Below, in pieces: positions 36,324 through 46,849 of a DNA stretch of 64,000 nucleotides. Position 1 is the first letter of the stretch, and each line of letters opens with the position of its first letter. The stretch comes from Podospora bellae-mahoneyi (taxonomy: Eukaryota; Ascomycota; Sordariomycetes; Sordariales; Podosporaceae): contig NC_085885.1 of the NCBI RefSeq assembly GCF_035222275.1, forward strand, positions 1,736,001 to 1,800,000, given 5' to 3'. The translations under genes were made by a program, and so were the position numbers. The notes beneath the pieces are model-generated. The model had not been told where the DNA came from, searched no databases, and was given only the letters and a program-made list of their open reading frames with translations.

Positions 36324-38543
36324 CTAAGTCGAACAGGCACTCGAAATTACTAGGTCACTTCTCTTGAGCCAAAGTCGCGGTGTATGGCCTCCATTGTCCT
36401 TCGCCCTAATCTTCGCACCGATTGCAAGGAGCATTGCAGTAATTGTCATGCGACCAAACTGAGCGGCAATGTGCAGAGCCGTTTCACCATTGTCTGCTCT
36501 TGTATCAATGTCAGCGCCTGCTCTGAGCAGTTTGTTGAAAGTTTCAATGTGACCGCGTCCAACGGCGCAGTGTAGCAGAGGTATGGCACCGTCGTGTGAC
36601 ATGATTTCGCATTGCATGCCAACATCTGCCCCAGCTGTGATGAGATCTTCGACAAGGCCGTGATAGCCATGGGAGACGGCTAAGCCGAGCAATTCGTTTT
36701 TCGAAGCGATGTCAAATTGGCCGACAAAGTGTGTATCTCGTACGCATTCTTGAATGATTTGTTCTTGATTCCAACTTGTGCGACAAATCATGGAAACCAA
36801 GTCTAGCATTTTGTTAAGATCTTTGGCTTGGACGGCTTCAACAACTCTGTCGTGAAGGACTGATCCCAACCTCGATCCATCGTCGTTTTTATCTGGAGAC
36901 TTAATTCGTTTGTTGGGAGGGCTGTCGATGGGGCAGTAGTGAAGCAGGATCTTGATGATTGCAACACCTTTTGGTCGGTTTCCCACCGCTAGACTGAAGA
37001 ACTCCTCCGTGACCGATGGTTGGTAAGTGGTCTTCGAGAACAACGTTCTGAGCAATTCGTCTCCACTGACATCGTTTGAGATTGCCTCTTTGACCAACGC
37101 AGTAACATAACCTGGAGGGAGCTCGCGCGACAACCTTTCCAAGTTGGCCAGTATCGCTTCGAGTATCTGACTTCCTTTCCCTTTATTTTTGGCCACAGCC
37201 AGTGCTACCCATTTGCTGATAGGCAGTCTAGGTCGGCGATCTAAGTTGTGGGCCATTGCTGCATCGCCGTCCAACTCATCCATTGCTGTTAACTCGAGAG
37301 CCCTTTCGTTCCAGAATGTGAGACGAGTGCAAAGATCTCGGAGCGAGTTTGGGCGAATTCCTAGCCGGTGTTTCACGTGAAATAAAAAAGAAAAGATCGT
37401 TTCCACAACATCCTCGTCCGTCTTTTCGTAGTCTGGCTGAATGATGTTGATCACATCTGAAGCCAGAGCCAGTAGGGCATATACCAAGTCTTTGTCCCTT
37501 GTCGCTTCGCTTCCTCCAATATTCTCCAACAGTGTGTAGAGATCCACGCATCCACCAAACCAAGAACTTACTGGAAAGGGCCCAGGCATCATGTCCAATA
37601 TTCCCTGGCAATGGGGCTCAGGAGCCACCCCAAGCAGAGACGGAGCAAGCCTGAAGATCCTTGCCGAGACGAGTTCATTTCCGCAGTATACACTAGCGGC
37701 TTTGGATTTGGCGACCTCCTGTAAAATTCATACTCTCCTAACCCACGGTCGACAAAGAAGCTCTTCCAAGCCTTGGCGTTCGAGCCCTGGGTGTCGTTGG
37801 TCACTTGCCTCCAAATGTGTCCAGGCAGCCATCCACTGTTCCCCTGTCCACGTCTTCGAGACAATCCTCCTGGCCTCCTCCTCAAGCCTCCTGAGCGCCC
37901 GCAGACAGCAGCTTGTGTCAAATCCTGGAGGCCCAAGCCAATAAATAACGGATTCCCCTTCACTGTATACATCGCGCATCTGCCGGACTTGATGGCCACG
38001 CTCAACGTCGTTTTCCTGGTCAATACAGATTGCATCTACCCAGACGCTGCGATCCTTATCTTTAAGCTGCAAGAAACATAGAGCGTCGTGAAGGCTTCTG
38101 GTTACGCCGAATTTCTTTTTGTTGATCCGCACGCTGTATTCTCGGTCCTGACTGCCCCAGACGTAGGAGATTGACTCATAAGATATCACCTTCTCCCGGT
38201 CTTGCAAGCGTGCTGTAAACAATTCGCATGGGATTGATTGATCGCGGCCTTTCAGAAGGCGCAGGAGGCGAAAACTTGGTCCGCCGAGGTCGATTGGATC
38301 CTAAGAGAAACCACCCTGACGAATGCCGTCTTTGATAACGCTGGATATCTCAACGCTGTTGTCGCTAAGGCCCTCACTGACCACCTTTTCCTTGCTCACA
38401 TCACCACTGTCGCAGTCATTGGGGTCTGCGTACAATTTGTTGAGGCCAGACTCTTCGACAGTCCCAGAATCACCAACAACAGGATCTTCAACATTAAACT
38501 CGTCAAGTGAAGAGTCATCGCTGCAGTATATGTAAGGGTTCAT
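36324..38543 (-). pseudogene. HET-domain protein with C-terminal ankyrin repeats, interrupted by TGA
   Basis: A heterokaryon-incompatibility type protein. Exons are 38543-38400 and 38300-36324, 707 codons. The intron acceptor TTTCTCTTAG explains an apparent stop at 38303-38301. The first exon codes for an acidic tail; then IDLGGPSFRLLRLLKG opens the HET domain, with SYVWGS, WVDAICIDQ and RPWVRR in order. Directly after RPWVRRV, codon 239 is TGA (37730-37728), where the family reads RPWFxRxWxxQE; the frame continues as ILQEVAKSKAASVYCGNEL. So the expected Trp is a stop. Downstream lie a helical middle part and ankyrin repeats (GADIDTRADNGETALHIAAQ). No other break is seen. The product would end inside the HET domain unless the stop is read through. 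It lies on the same strand as the NLR relic. Confidence 0.75.
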
Positions 38544-39253
38544 TGCGCGCCAGCTGTAGACTTAGGTACTCACCTTGTACGATACTGAAACCATATATTT
38601 AGCGGGATTGAGCTCGTGAATATGGTCTGGGTGTTGAGAGAAGATGGCAAGAGAGAGACTGCAGCCTTCGAGGCATCAAGCTGTGCCACATCACGCCAAG
38701 GGCGCCTGTGTTGCCGCCACGGATGGTTACACAGAGATGGTGCGAACTGCTCCCGTTGGCCAGGTAGGATCTCACCAAGTCACAGAACCAACATTTTCCA
38801 CATTGAAAAACCCCGTTGGAATACCACTACCTAATGGGATAACAATGTGTGCTAGCATAGGTAGAATATGGCAACATACAGGACTACTATATCTGCATCA
38901 GTTGCGACACAATGACTGGCCTCACTTGGTTAGGCCTTTTAACCTGCCTCTCTATATCGATGCCCACTTAATAGGCACTGTTTTCCGAAGTTCACTTTCA
39001 GGTAATATCATACAATCGATTCCATGTTTCCCCAAGATCAAAGTATAACAGAGACCTTAAAGGATCTACAGTGTATAAGTCAACTTCTGTGACTGATAAT
39101 GAGCGACAAGTATATTCAAAGAGCGTCCCAATCTAACTTATCTAACCTGACATCTTCCGTGTCACCACCCCCCATGTATACCCAACCCATCTACTATCTT
39201 ATCCGATTACATACTTGATCCTTACCCTTTTTCCAACGCACCCAGGTCCTTAC
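38544..39253. other. intergenic region, no gene seen
   Basis: The promoter of the HET-ankyrin gene lies at its left end. Short open frames on the plus strand (38644-39048) have no family resemblance. Confidence 0.4.
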
Positions 39254-39460
39254 TCATAAATCACACGCCACTGACATGGAGCCACGTACTCCACCACCGC
39301 TGCTACCGACCACCTGTGTAGAACCTGTAGTAGTACGCTTGCCGAAAATTGAGCCTGAAGGGGCGGACTGTGCGTCATTGTCGCGGGAGAGAACAGCTGC
39401 GCTGCCCAGAGCTGCTCCGGCGAGGCCGATCGCGAGGATGAGAAGGTTGGTTTGCTTCAT
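39254..39460 (-). CDS. small secreted protein, 68 aa
   Basis: A single exon opened by CAAAATGAAG. The first ~21 residues (MKQTNLLILAIGLAGAALGSA) form a good signal peptide. A dibasic KR at about residue 41-42 could be a Kex2 site, giving a short Ser/Gly/Thr-rich peptide with one Cys near the end. I do not recognise a family, and no homolog check was possible. A 15-bp direct repeat (GGAAGCTTGCCAGAA at 39539 and 39585) lies in its upstream region. Confidence 0.45.
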   Translation of the reverse strand: MKQTNLLILAIGLAGAALGSAAVLSRDNDAQSAPSGSIFGKRTTTGSTQVVGSSGGGVRGSMSVACDL

Positions 39461-40889
39461 TTTGGGAGGAAGGTTCTGAGGAAAAGCGAGATTTGGAGAG
39501 GGAAGGGTTTGGAATAGGTGGGTAGTTGTGATGGTGTTGGAAGCTTGCCAGAATCTCGATAGATGGATTTTGGGGTTGTATAATGGAAGCTTGCCAGAAG
39601 CTTGTCTGATGATTGAAGGAGAGTTGAGAAGATGGAGACCTTCCAGAAGTCACCAGAAGACTGAGAAGGAATGATGCGTGATGCTGGAAATTAAGACCCA
39701 TCTTTCGAGAAGAGTGGAAGGCTTCTTATAGGTCTGATCACTGTTTTCTCGCCTGGTTTTATTCATCAAGCTATCGGAACCAGAGGCCTCTGCAGTGATT
39801 CGGACATGGTGATACTCGGAGGTCCTCTGTTCTCGAAACACGACAGCATACCGGGTGAGATGTTTTCTAGACTATTCTTTGACGTTGATGTTCGACGGCT
39901 AGCTGATAGAATAGCTGTACGACATGCCTCTTCTAGTAATTCTCCCATTCGTTTAGTGAGCATGCGATTCGGAGGATCGGAGTTAGTCAGCTAACCACCT
40001 AATCTTAACGCAAGCCAATGGGCCTGTCAGACGGAGTATGACAGGTCTCGCCTGCAGTGATCAGTGCCGTCGGAATGTGTAAACCTACGAATAGGCTTTA
40101 CTAGTGTCATTATGTATTCCCAAACTTCCACATATTGTCCTTTTATTGAGTGAAAGACCTTGAAGCTAGGTCATTGAAAATTCTAAGTGGAAATATGGAG
40201 GGCGTACAGCATGCACAACCGTACCTACGTAGTAGGCCATGGTGTCGATGTAAGAAAGAAGCTCAAAAAGTCTGGCAACCCCAGCACTGTACAAGCTGAC
40301 ACTCCCGTCCTCAGTAACTTATGTCAGCAGATCTTGGGCACAATTTCCGCCTATACATGATTATGAAGAGTATATGAGACGAGGGTTAGGCGCAAGGTGC
40401 CGGCTTCACTTAATGCCACGTTGATATATTTCCTTTTTTCGGCCGAAAATATACGATGAAATATCTTTCTTCATGAACCATGTTATCACAAGATTTCCTG
40501 TCTGTCGTTTGCTTTACATAGTCCCGCTAAGGCAGCGACTTGAAATACTAGGACATCCCTATAGGGCTGCGGACGGGTGCAAAGAATAAGGATCTGAGAT
40601 GAGACAGCTGCCGAGCTGCGCAGATGAAATCTTATTTACTGGCACCTATTCGACAGTGGCTTGGAAATTAATCTGGAGAATGAGCCCGGAATTATAGTTT
40701 GATGCTTATTATGCGTCTTCGCTACCTTGGGATTGACGGCTGAGTCAGACTGCCGGCGGAAACTCACCGTTCCGTGATGTGTTTACTGCAAATCTATTCA
40801 ATGTCGTAGTAGGATCTAGAGACATATGTGCGATTAACTTCCCCGTACATTCTTCGTCCTTCTGTTTGGTCCTGTTTTCCCTTTACCGT

Positions 40890-40952
40890 TTGTTGGTCGC
40901 ACAAACTTCGCTGTTGGTTCCACAAACTTTACTATTGGACGCACAAACTCGA
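40890..40952 (+). repeat. three imperfect copies of a 21-bp unit
   Basis: Copies lie at 40890-40910, 40911-40931 and 40932-40952, each built on TTGGTCGCACAAACT with a few changes. In the plus frame they would read LLVAQTS, LLVPQTL, LLDAQTR. The surrounding open frame (to 41093) has no convincing ATG or family, so I treat this as non-coding or a relic. Confidence 0.6.
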
Positions 40953-41818
40953 GCTAACCCGCCTATAACTTCACACACTAAGAGAAGGTTTTATATAAAA
41001 GACCTGGCTCAGGTGGTTGGTGGCTCGCTAGATTTGGTATCTCATAATGGTGATTCTAGCGAGGTAGTAGCTTGGACTCTCACGGTAAGATAGAGCACCT
41101 TGAAAACTCAATCGACTGATGAGTGGGAGGAGGAGTCCGATTGGCTGCATTACGCAAGAAAAACATTCTAAGACAACTCAGTGGAGGTCTGCCAACGCTT
41201 CTTCACGTCCAAGGTCTTAGCCTGTCTATAGCCAGTTATTCGCGCGGTTGTGATGGAAAACAACATTATGTAACCATTGATGTTGAACAGATCGGTTGAT
41301 GATCCATCATCAAGGAGGTGTTGGTGTCGTAATATGAGCGGAATGTTCACCGCCACCATGTTAATAAATGTCCTTGGGTTACTGCCACAGTGCCAATTTG
41401 AAAGTGAATTACTTGGCTGCAGATAGAGGTGGAACAGACATCGTATCTAAAGTGGCTGAATACAGATGACTAGACAGCCGGAAAGATTGAGGTTTCTTTG
41501 GTGAAATTCTGGAGATCATGATTAGAGGGAAATCCACCACCCAGTCTATACAGGTAGAATGCGCCTGTTGATCAGGCATAGTCACGGCATGACCCCTGTG
41601 CCGCTTCCCTGCACCAGACCACTTTGCAATATCATCACTACCATCAACAACACTGCATATTGTCTTTCGATCATCGAGGTAGAGCAACTCTCGGCCCCCT
41701 GCCAGAGTATCATGAAGCAACCTCGCCCACGACCGTTCGGTGTCCGTGACTCGGAAGTTGCACGAGGTGTTGAGGACAACGATCCTCTGTCGTCGTCCGA
41801 GACCACGGCCAAAACAAG

Positions 41819-41825
41819 TATAAAA
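41819..41825 (+). promoter_or_regulatory. TATA box of the small secreted protein gene
   Basis: TATAAAA lies 116-122 bp upstream of the ATG at 41941, followed by a C-rich leader with CCACC and CAAC repeats. Spacing and context are typical of strongly expressed fungal genes. Confidence 0.5.
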
Positions 41826-41940
41826 CCCCATTCTCTCCCCATCTCCCTCCCCCGGTGATCACCACCATCAACTCACTCTCAACTTCAACTCTCAACACAA
41901 ATCCACCACTTCAAAACCACACAACCCCCCAACCGCCAAA

Positions 41941-42344
41941 ATGCAGTTCACCAACAACCTCCTCGCCCTCCTCACCCTCCTCCCTCTTACCCTCGCCGCC
42001 CCCGAGAGTCAGCTCGAGGCCAAGTTCGAGTCCGGCGTCAGCATCCTCGGCACCGCCGTCGTGACCACCTACTCGGGCGACGCCTGCAACGGCAGCAACG
42101 AGCAGGTCACCGTCACTAACGGCGGCTACCGCTGCTTTGCCGTTTCCAACAAGCGGTCTATTGGCTATAGCGGCTCTGGGTAAGCCTTTAATCTGTTTAC
42201 ATCGCTCCAGAAGATGAGCTGACAGAAATGATAAGCTGCACCGTCACGACCTAGAGCGGCAACAACTGCCGTGGCTCCAGCTTCGTCGCCACCCGCGCGG
42301 GCTGCTACAGTGTCTTGTATGGCTCTGTTTCTATCCAGTGCTAG
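41941..42344 (+). CDS. small secreted Cys-containing protein; exon 2 carries an in-frame TAG
   Basis: Exons are 41941-42179 and 42236-42344, 116 codons. The intron has GTAAGC, branch CTGAC and an AAG acceptor. A signal peptide (MQFTNNLLALLTLLPLTLAAP) is followed by a small domain with paired Cys and two similar halves: VVTTYSGDACNGS and TVTT*SGNNCRGS. In the second half codon TAG (42252-42254) stands where the first half has Tyr and relatives would have an aromatic residue, probably Trp. After it the frame runs on to a natural end (SVSIQC, then TAG at 42342). Using the other acceptor (GACAG at 42224) avoids the stop but loses the Cys pattern. A TGG to TAG change, or a codon read as Trp after A-to-I editing, are both possible. 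Confidence 0.6.
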
Positions 42345-42655
42345 AGAGAGTGCTGTGATTGTGGGATAAGATAGGGGGTGGAATGATGAACTGTTTTGGT
42401 GACAAGTCTAGGTAGATTGTTGGGACGAGGTGGCATAAAGTCGGAGGGTTGTCCTTTCGCATTCTCACTGGAGTTCTCCAGCTCAAAGTCTTACGCCATG
42501 AACTGTATAGTTTAGGTAGGAAGGTATCTGAAAGTGAATACACGGTTGAATGGACGCGGAAAATATCCCGACTTGCCTTAGGAAGTGAAATTGTCTAGAA
42601 ATAAGAGGTACTCTTCCTGAAAAGCAACCTAGCTTATAAGTTATGTTGTGTTTGT
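42345..42655. other. convergent spacer
   Basis: This holds the 3' ends of the secreted protein gene (+) and the HET gene (-). No feature is seen. Confidence 0.45.
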
Positions 42656-44843
42656 TCAGGTGGGCTTGTAGTCGGTGACATGAGGAGTCAACAGTCGTGG
42701 AAACTCAGCCCCCAAGAAAGCTTGCTTTGTCCTTGACAACAGAACCATACCCACTCGGCGAAAGATATTTTCCTGCCTGCCCGTGATGGGCGCAAGAAAT
42801 AGCATTGCGCAGGACAACTGCTTGTTTTTCTCCTGTAGCTTGAAGGGGTAGCTTCCTACACGCGCAAGATGGCTCACCCTTTCCGTATCTGGGTCCCCGT
42901 CACCATGATCCAGAGACGCACCTCTCGCCATGAAAGAAAGCTGTGTGTCGATCGGGACATATACCACCTCCTCCTCATTTTCTTCATATGTGACAACCTC
43001 TCGCTTCACAGGAATTAAAGGTCCCCTCAACGTCACTGTTCCTCCTCCTTGCCCAGACACCGCCGCTGGCGGAGGCTCTTTGACTTCGAAATCGAGCAGC
43101 TCAACCCATAATTTTGGATCGACCCCGTACCATACCCAACTGATGGAACTGACAGGTCTTCCACAGGAGGGCCACGCCCATGAGGGAAACAGATCCGGAT
43201 ATATCTGTTCCGAGACAGGTTCTCCAGAGGCATGCCACAAGAGCAGGTCCGGTAAAAGCGATAACCAGCACCCAAAGAAATATTCGTCCCTTTTGTAAAT
43301 GTTCGGCCACCTCCGTTGCAAAGCCACAGCAATACCCTCTAAGGCCGCGACTCTATCGCCGAACTGCGTGAACAGACGGCCCGAGTAGGTTGCAACTATA
43401 GCAGACCACAGGTACGAGTACGTTTTGCTGAGTTCAGCCTCGGAGAACAGCTTGTTTACCGACATGTGATTGATGCCGTATCTCCGAGTAAATACACGGT
43501 CCCCTGCCTCTGTCTTGATGTGTGGACTAGGATTCTTGCATTCGCATTGCACCTCGGTGGCACACGTCCATGACATTTCTCCTTTTCCAATATACAGCGA
43601 TCTCTTGGCTAAGAATCGTTCCTGAAATGTCCATCCACGTTCCTCAACAACGTTGAGGGCGTCTGTGGGATCTTGATCAAAGGTTTCGTGTGCCCAGTGT
43701 CCCGGTAGAGATCGGCACCGCTCGTGCTCCATTTGCTCTACGACAATTGTTTCTCTGTAATCAGATGATTCGTTGTCGTTATTGGCCTACCAGGAAAAGT
43801 CCAACCGTATTATCTTTGGTGGAGAGGGCTGCATCTCGGGTGGCCCAAGTGGGCAGCCCTCAAGCGAGCCTGAAGAGCCAGCAGCAGACAGAACAAGAAG
43901 TGCGCCGGAGTAAATGTCGGCCATCTGAGGAATCTGTGCCATTTTGTCGCGTGGATCATCCTGGATGATGCAAAGGGCGTCGACCCATAGATAACGCTGG
44001 CAGAGGTGTATATAGGCAATGACTGCGTCTCTGATGGTGGAAGGAAGTGACAGCATCGGGATTCCGGCTGCATGTTGTTTGAGGTTGGCTGTGTTGGTGC
44101 AAAGGTTCCCTTGTTTGCCCCAGCAGTAGCTGAGGGCGACATACCCCGTCCGTGGATGAAGTTCTTGGTGCTGCGTATTTACTAAGCGGATGTGTTCGAC
44201 GTCTGAAATATCCAACAGTCGCCTCGGCAATAGATACTCTGCATCATATTCATTACAAGCCTCGTGTGATGTGACACATTATGAAAGCCATTCTTTCGCG
44301 AGGGCAAAACGATGTTCGGGAGTTGACCTGATGGGGCGGAAATTGACATGGGTAGCTTTATGTGTTATCGGCAGGCCTACTATGGGGTCCAACAAGGGTC
44401 GTTCACCCTTGTACCTGTCTATAGACGCTCGTTTCAGCAACTGAATGGTTTCTGTAGTCTTGATCGAACATGTCTTAATAGCACTCACCACCAATTTCAT
44501 AAATCTTATATCCCGGTGCTGTCTCAAAGGTGTCTCCTGGCCTGATGACCCCGATTTCGAGCGTGTTGTCATGCCAGATACTTTCTAACAGGACAGTGCT
44601 GGCACTCCTGAGATCTGTGACATAATTCAGAATTTCTCCCAAGGCCCAGCACCGCGAACATTGGGCAGCGGATTCCAAAACCGTCGATAGTTGGACCTGC
44701 TTATCGTAGACATCGCCAAATAGTTCTTTACAATCAGGGGGCTGCTCCCAGGCTTTTGGGCTGCCGCTTAACTGCAGACCGGGTGTCGTTGTTTTTCGCT
44801 TCAGACAAAGCCGCAGCTTCAAGGACCGCGGAAAGCATCCCAT
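42656..44843 (-). pseudogene. HET-domain protein, interrupted by TAA
   Basis: A heterokaryon-incompatibility type protein of the class with a Cys-containing front part. Exons are 44843-44489, 44451-43806 and 43754-42656, 700 codons. Intron 1 has the donor GTGAGT. Intron 2 is less certain: it needs a weak GTTGGA donor, since the nearby GTAGGC donor would create a TGA at the joint. Before the HET core lies AKEWLS-stop-CVTSHEAC, where relatives have one ordinary residue; the stop is TAA (44281-44279), and CAA (Gln) would fit. The HET core then shows YVALSYCWGKQ, RYLWVDALCIIQDD and ERGWTFQERFLAKRSL. The C terminus is intact to 42656. Apart from the TAA I see no break. Confidence 0.7.
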
Positions 44844-45138
44844 AACTATTGACTGAATCTTGAAAGAGGTGAAAGAGTTGTTGAGTTGTGGATGAAAGGG
44901 CTAGTCGGTTGGGCTGAATTGCGTTGCTCTCCGCTCTGTTAGATCACAAAACTTCCCGATGCCCACTCACCCAACATCATCAACTTTCCACTTCCTACCA
45001 ATAGGTATATCTGGGCCAACTGTTGACCTTTCAAGCTTGTGCAATCTTGCACACCTAGAAATAGCACGACTCAGTCACGTAACTGCATCGCAATGCGTGC
45101 TCGCTTACCATGAACATATATTGCAAGAATCCAACCCC
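44844..45138. other. spacer, 5' side of the HET gene
   Basis: This holds the upstream region of the HET gene (-) and the 3' side of the hydrolase gene (-). No feature is seen. Confidence 0.4.
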
Positions 45139-45976
45139 CTAAAGCCTCTCAAACTCCCCAGGCAACTTCTCCCCCTCAACCCAAGCCCCCACCCCTCCCG
45201 CAAACAACTCCGGAAATTGCATATCCCACCCATGCACCCCCTCCCTCAACACAAACCCTCCCGACCCATCCTCAGGCCACACCCCCCCCTCGGTCCGTTC
45301 TCCTGCTCCTCAACGCCTCCACCGTCCTAACCATCATACCAATATCATCCCCTTTAGCTCCCGCAACATGCAAAGTCCTCACTTTCAACCTCCTCACATC
45401 ATCCAAACCAAACTCCAATATCCAAGGAAACATATCGTGCACCACCTCCCAAGTGATATTCTCCTTCATATCCTCTATCAACTCAATATCCAGCTTCAAC
45501 CCAAGCAACGAAGCCTGCCATTGATACAACCAACTCGGTACCCACCCTACCATCATCTTCATAGTGTAGTAAGTCAATCCTGGCCATTGCGCCATGAATA
45601 ACCGTGTCCCGCTCGCGGGAGCAGCACCTGTCACAAAAAGAGAGAGGACTAGGTCGGGTTGGTCCAAGGCGAGGCATTGGGCTACGTACCCGCCCATTGA
45701 AACACCGACAACATGCGCCTTGCCGCCGTGGGCGTGTGAACGGATGAGTTGCGCGACGTGCTGGGCTGAGTGGTCGGTGGTGCCTGGTTTGATGTGGCGG
45801 GACGCGGAATGGAGTGGTAGGTCAGGGACGAGGAGGTGGAAGTCCGAGAGGTGGGGGAGGATGAGGGCGAATTCAAGACGGCAGGTGAAGCCGCCGTGGA
45901 GGAGGATGATTGTGGTGGGCTTGTCGTCGTTCCACAACGTGAAGGATAGCGACGTTGTGGGGGGAGGTGGGGTCAT
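45139..45976 (-). CDS. alpha/beta hydrolase with a one-base shift in a G run
   Basis: An enzyme of the alpha/beta hydrolase fold, substrate unknown. It begins MTPPPPTTSLSFTLWN; the fold's oxyanion strand shows LLHGGF, the nucleophile elbow is GVSMGGY and the acid region follows DLPLHSAS. The frame is open from 45976 to a stop at 45272. Within a run of eight C on the plus strand (45282-45289, G on the coding strand) the frame slips: with seven G it continues as VWPEDGSGGFVLREGVHGW and ends at 45139 after GEFERL, 278 aa, with a well-placed His in VHGWDMQFPE. So either this allele is frameshifted or the base count is wrong. The full-length reading is favoured. Confidence 0.65.
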
Positions 45977-46204
45977 GGTGACGGAGGTGAAGCTGGAGTG
46001 TTTTTGAGGCTGGAATAGAAAGTGAATTTTGAGTGTAAAGTTGATTTGTCAGAGAAATAATTAACTCGGATTCAAGTCGAGGCCGAGCGGCCGTGCGACC
46101 GATTGGCTCCGTCTCCATCTATGATAGGCATGCATTTCAAACCCTTCGTCTGGGTCATTGCCAAAAACCCTCTTCTCACCATCACAGCACCAAATCTTTG
46201 AGAC

Positions 46205-46849
46205 TTAATTCCCCAAAGAGAGCCCCAGAATGCGCTGCAAAAGACCCGAAAACCCCCCAGACTTTTCCTCCTCTTCCGTTTCCGGAGATCCTGCAGCTTG
46301 CAGTCAGCAACTTCCTCCCTGTGACAGCATCTATCAAAGGAACTTACGCCCAATAACATCAAACTTCCATTTGGTCTTTCCTGGATCAATCGCGCGAGCC
46401 GGGATCCAATGCAAACAAATGTACGCCCCTCGCTTGTGAGATTCTTGCACTTTTGAATCGATCTTGCTTCCAAGACCAAACCGATCGACAAGCATGCTAA
46501 GCTTGAAAAAGTGGACATCTGTGAGCGTTGACGTGTCGATGGTGAGAATAAACCAGTCGTTTTCACCTGGCTCGCTTCTGCCCCATCTTTCGAAACAGAG
46601 TGCCCATCTTACGCCGTGCTGCTCGACCGAAAAGAACGTTATGAAAGGTGTCGGGTACCTGCTACTCCAGTCGAAGTGATCCGCAACGGCGTCTTTGAAG
46701 AGTTGAGTAGCTCTGATTCTCGCGAATTACGTGGTTGTGTCCCGGGCTTTGAGTCCACTGTTCTTGTTGTACAGTCCTGTATTTCCTCGGTATTGCACCC
46801 GGTAAAGATATCGCGGGAGGTCGCCGGGTGGGTGTCGATATGTGTCCAT
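46205..46849 (-). pseudogene. DUF7587-like protein, interrupted by TAA
   Basis: A fungal protein family of unknown function. Exons are 46849-46348 and 46296-46205, 198 codons; the intron has GTAAGT and branch CTGAC. It opens MDTYRHPPGDLPRYLYRVQY, then has FKDAVADHFDW, TPFITFFS, WFILTIDTSTL and ICLHWIPARAI. After SGLKARDTTT comes TAA (46729-46727), then FARIRATQLF. CAA (Gln) would fit. The rest is intact to the end GLSLGN. A second, more worn copy lies at 59793-60435 on the other strand, with its intron at the matching place. The family name is my recollection of the pattern, without a search. Confidence 0.6.

Larger units (their letters stand above)
39461..41940. other. 2.5-kb region without recognisable genes
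   Basis: Open frames are short on both strands. It holds a small 21-bp tandem repeat at 40890 and a palindrome TTTTCGGCCGAAAA near 40437. Towards the right it becomes the promoter of the small secreted gene at 41941. Confidence 0.45.

Noticed and set aside
38301-38303. In-frame TAG in the HET-ankyrin gene
   Set aside because: It is the end of an intron: TTTCTCTTAG is a good acceptor, and the donor GTGAGC at 38399 keeps the frame.
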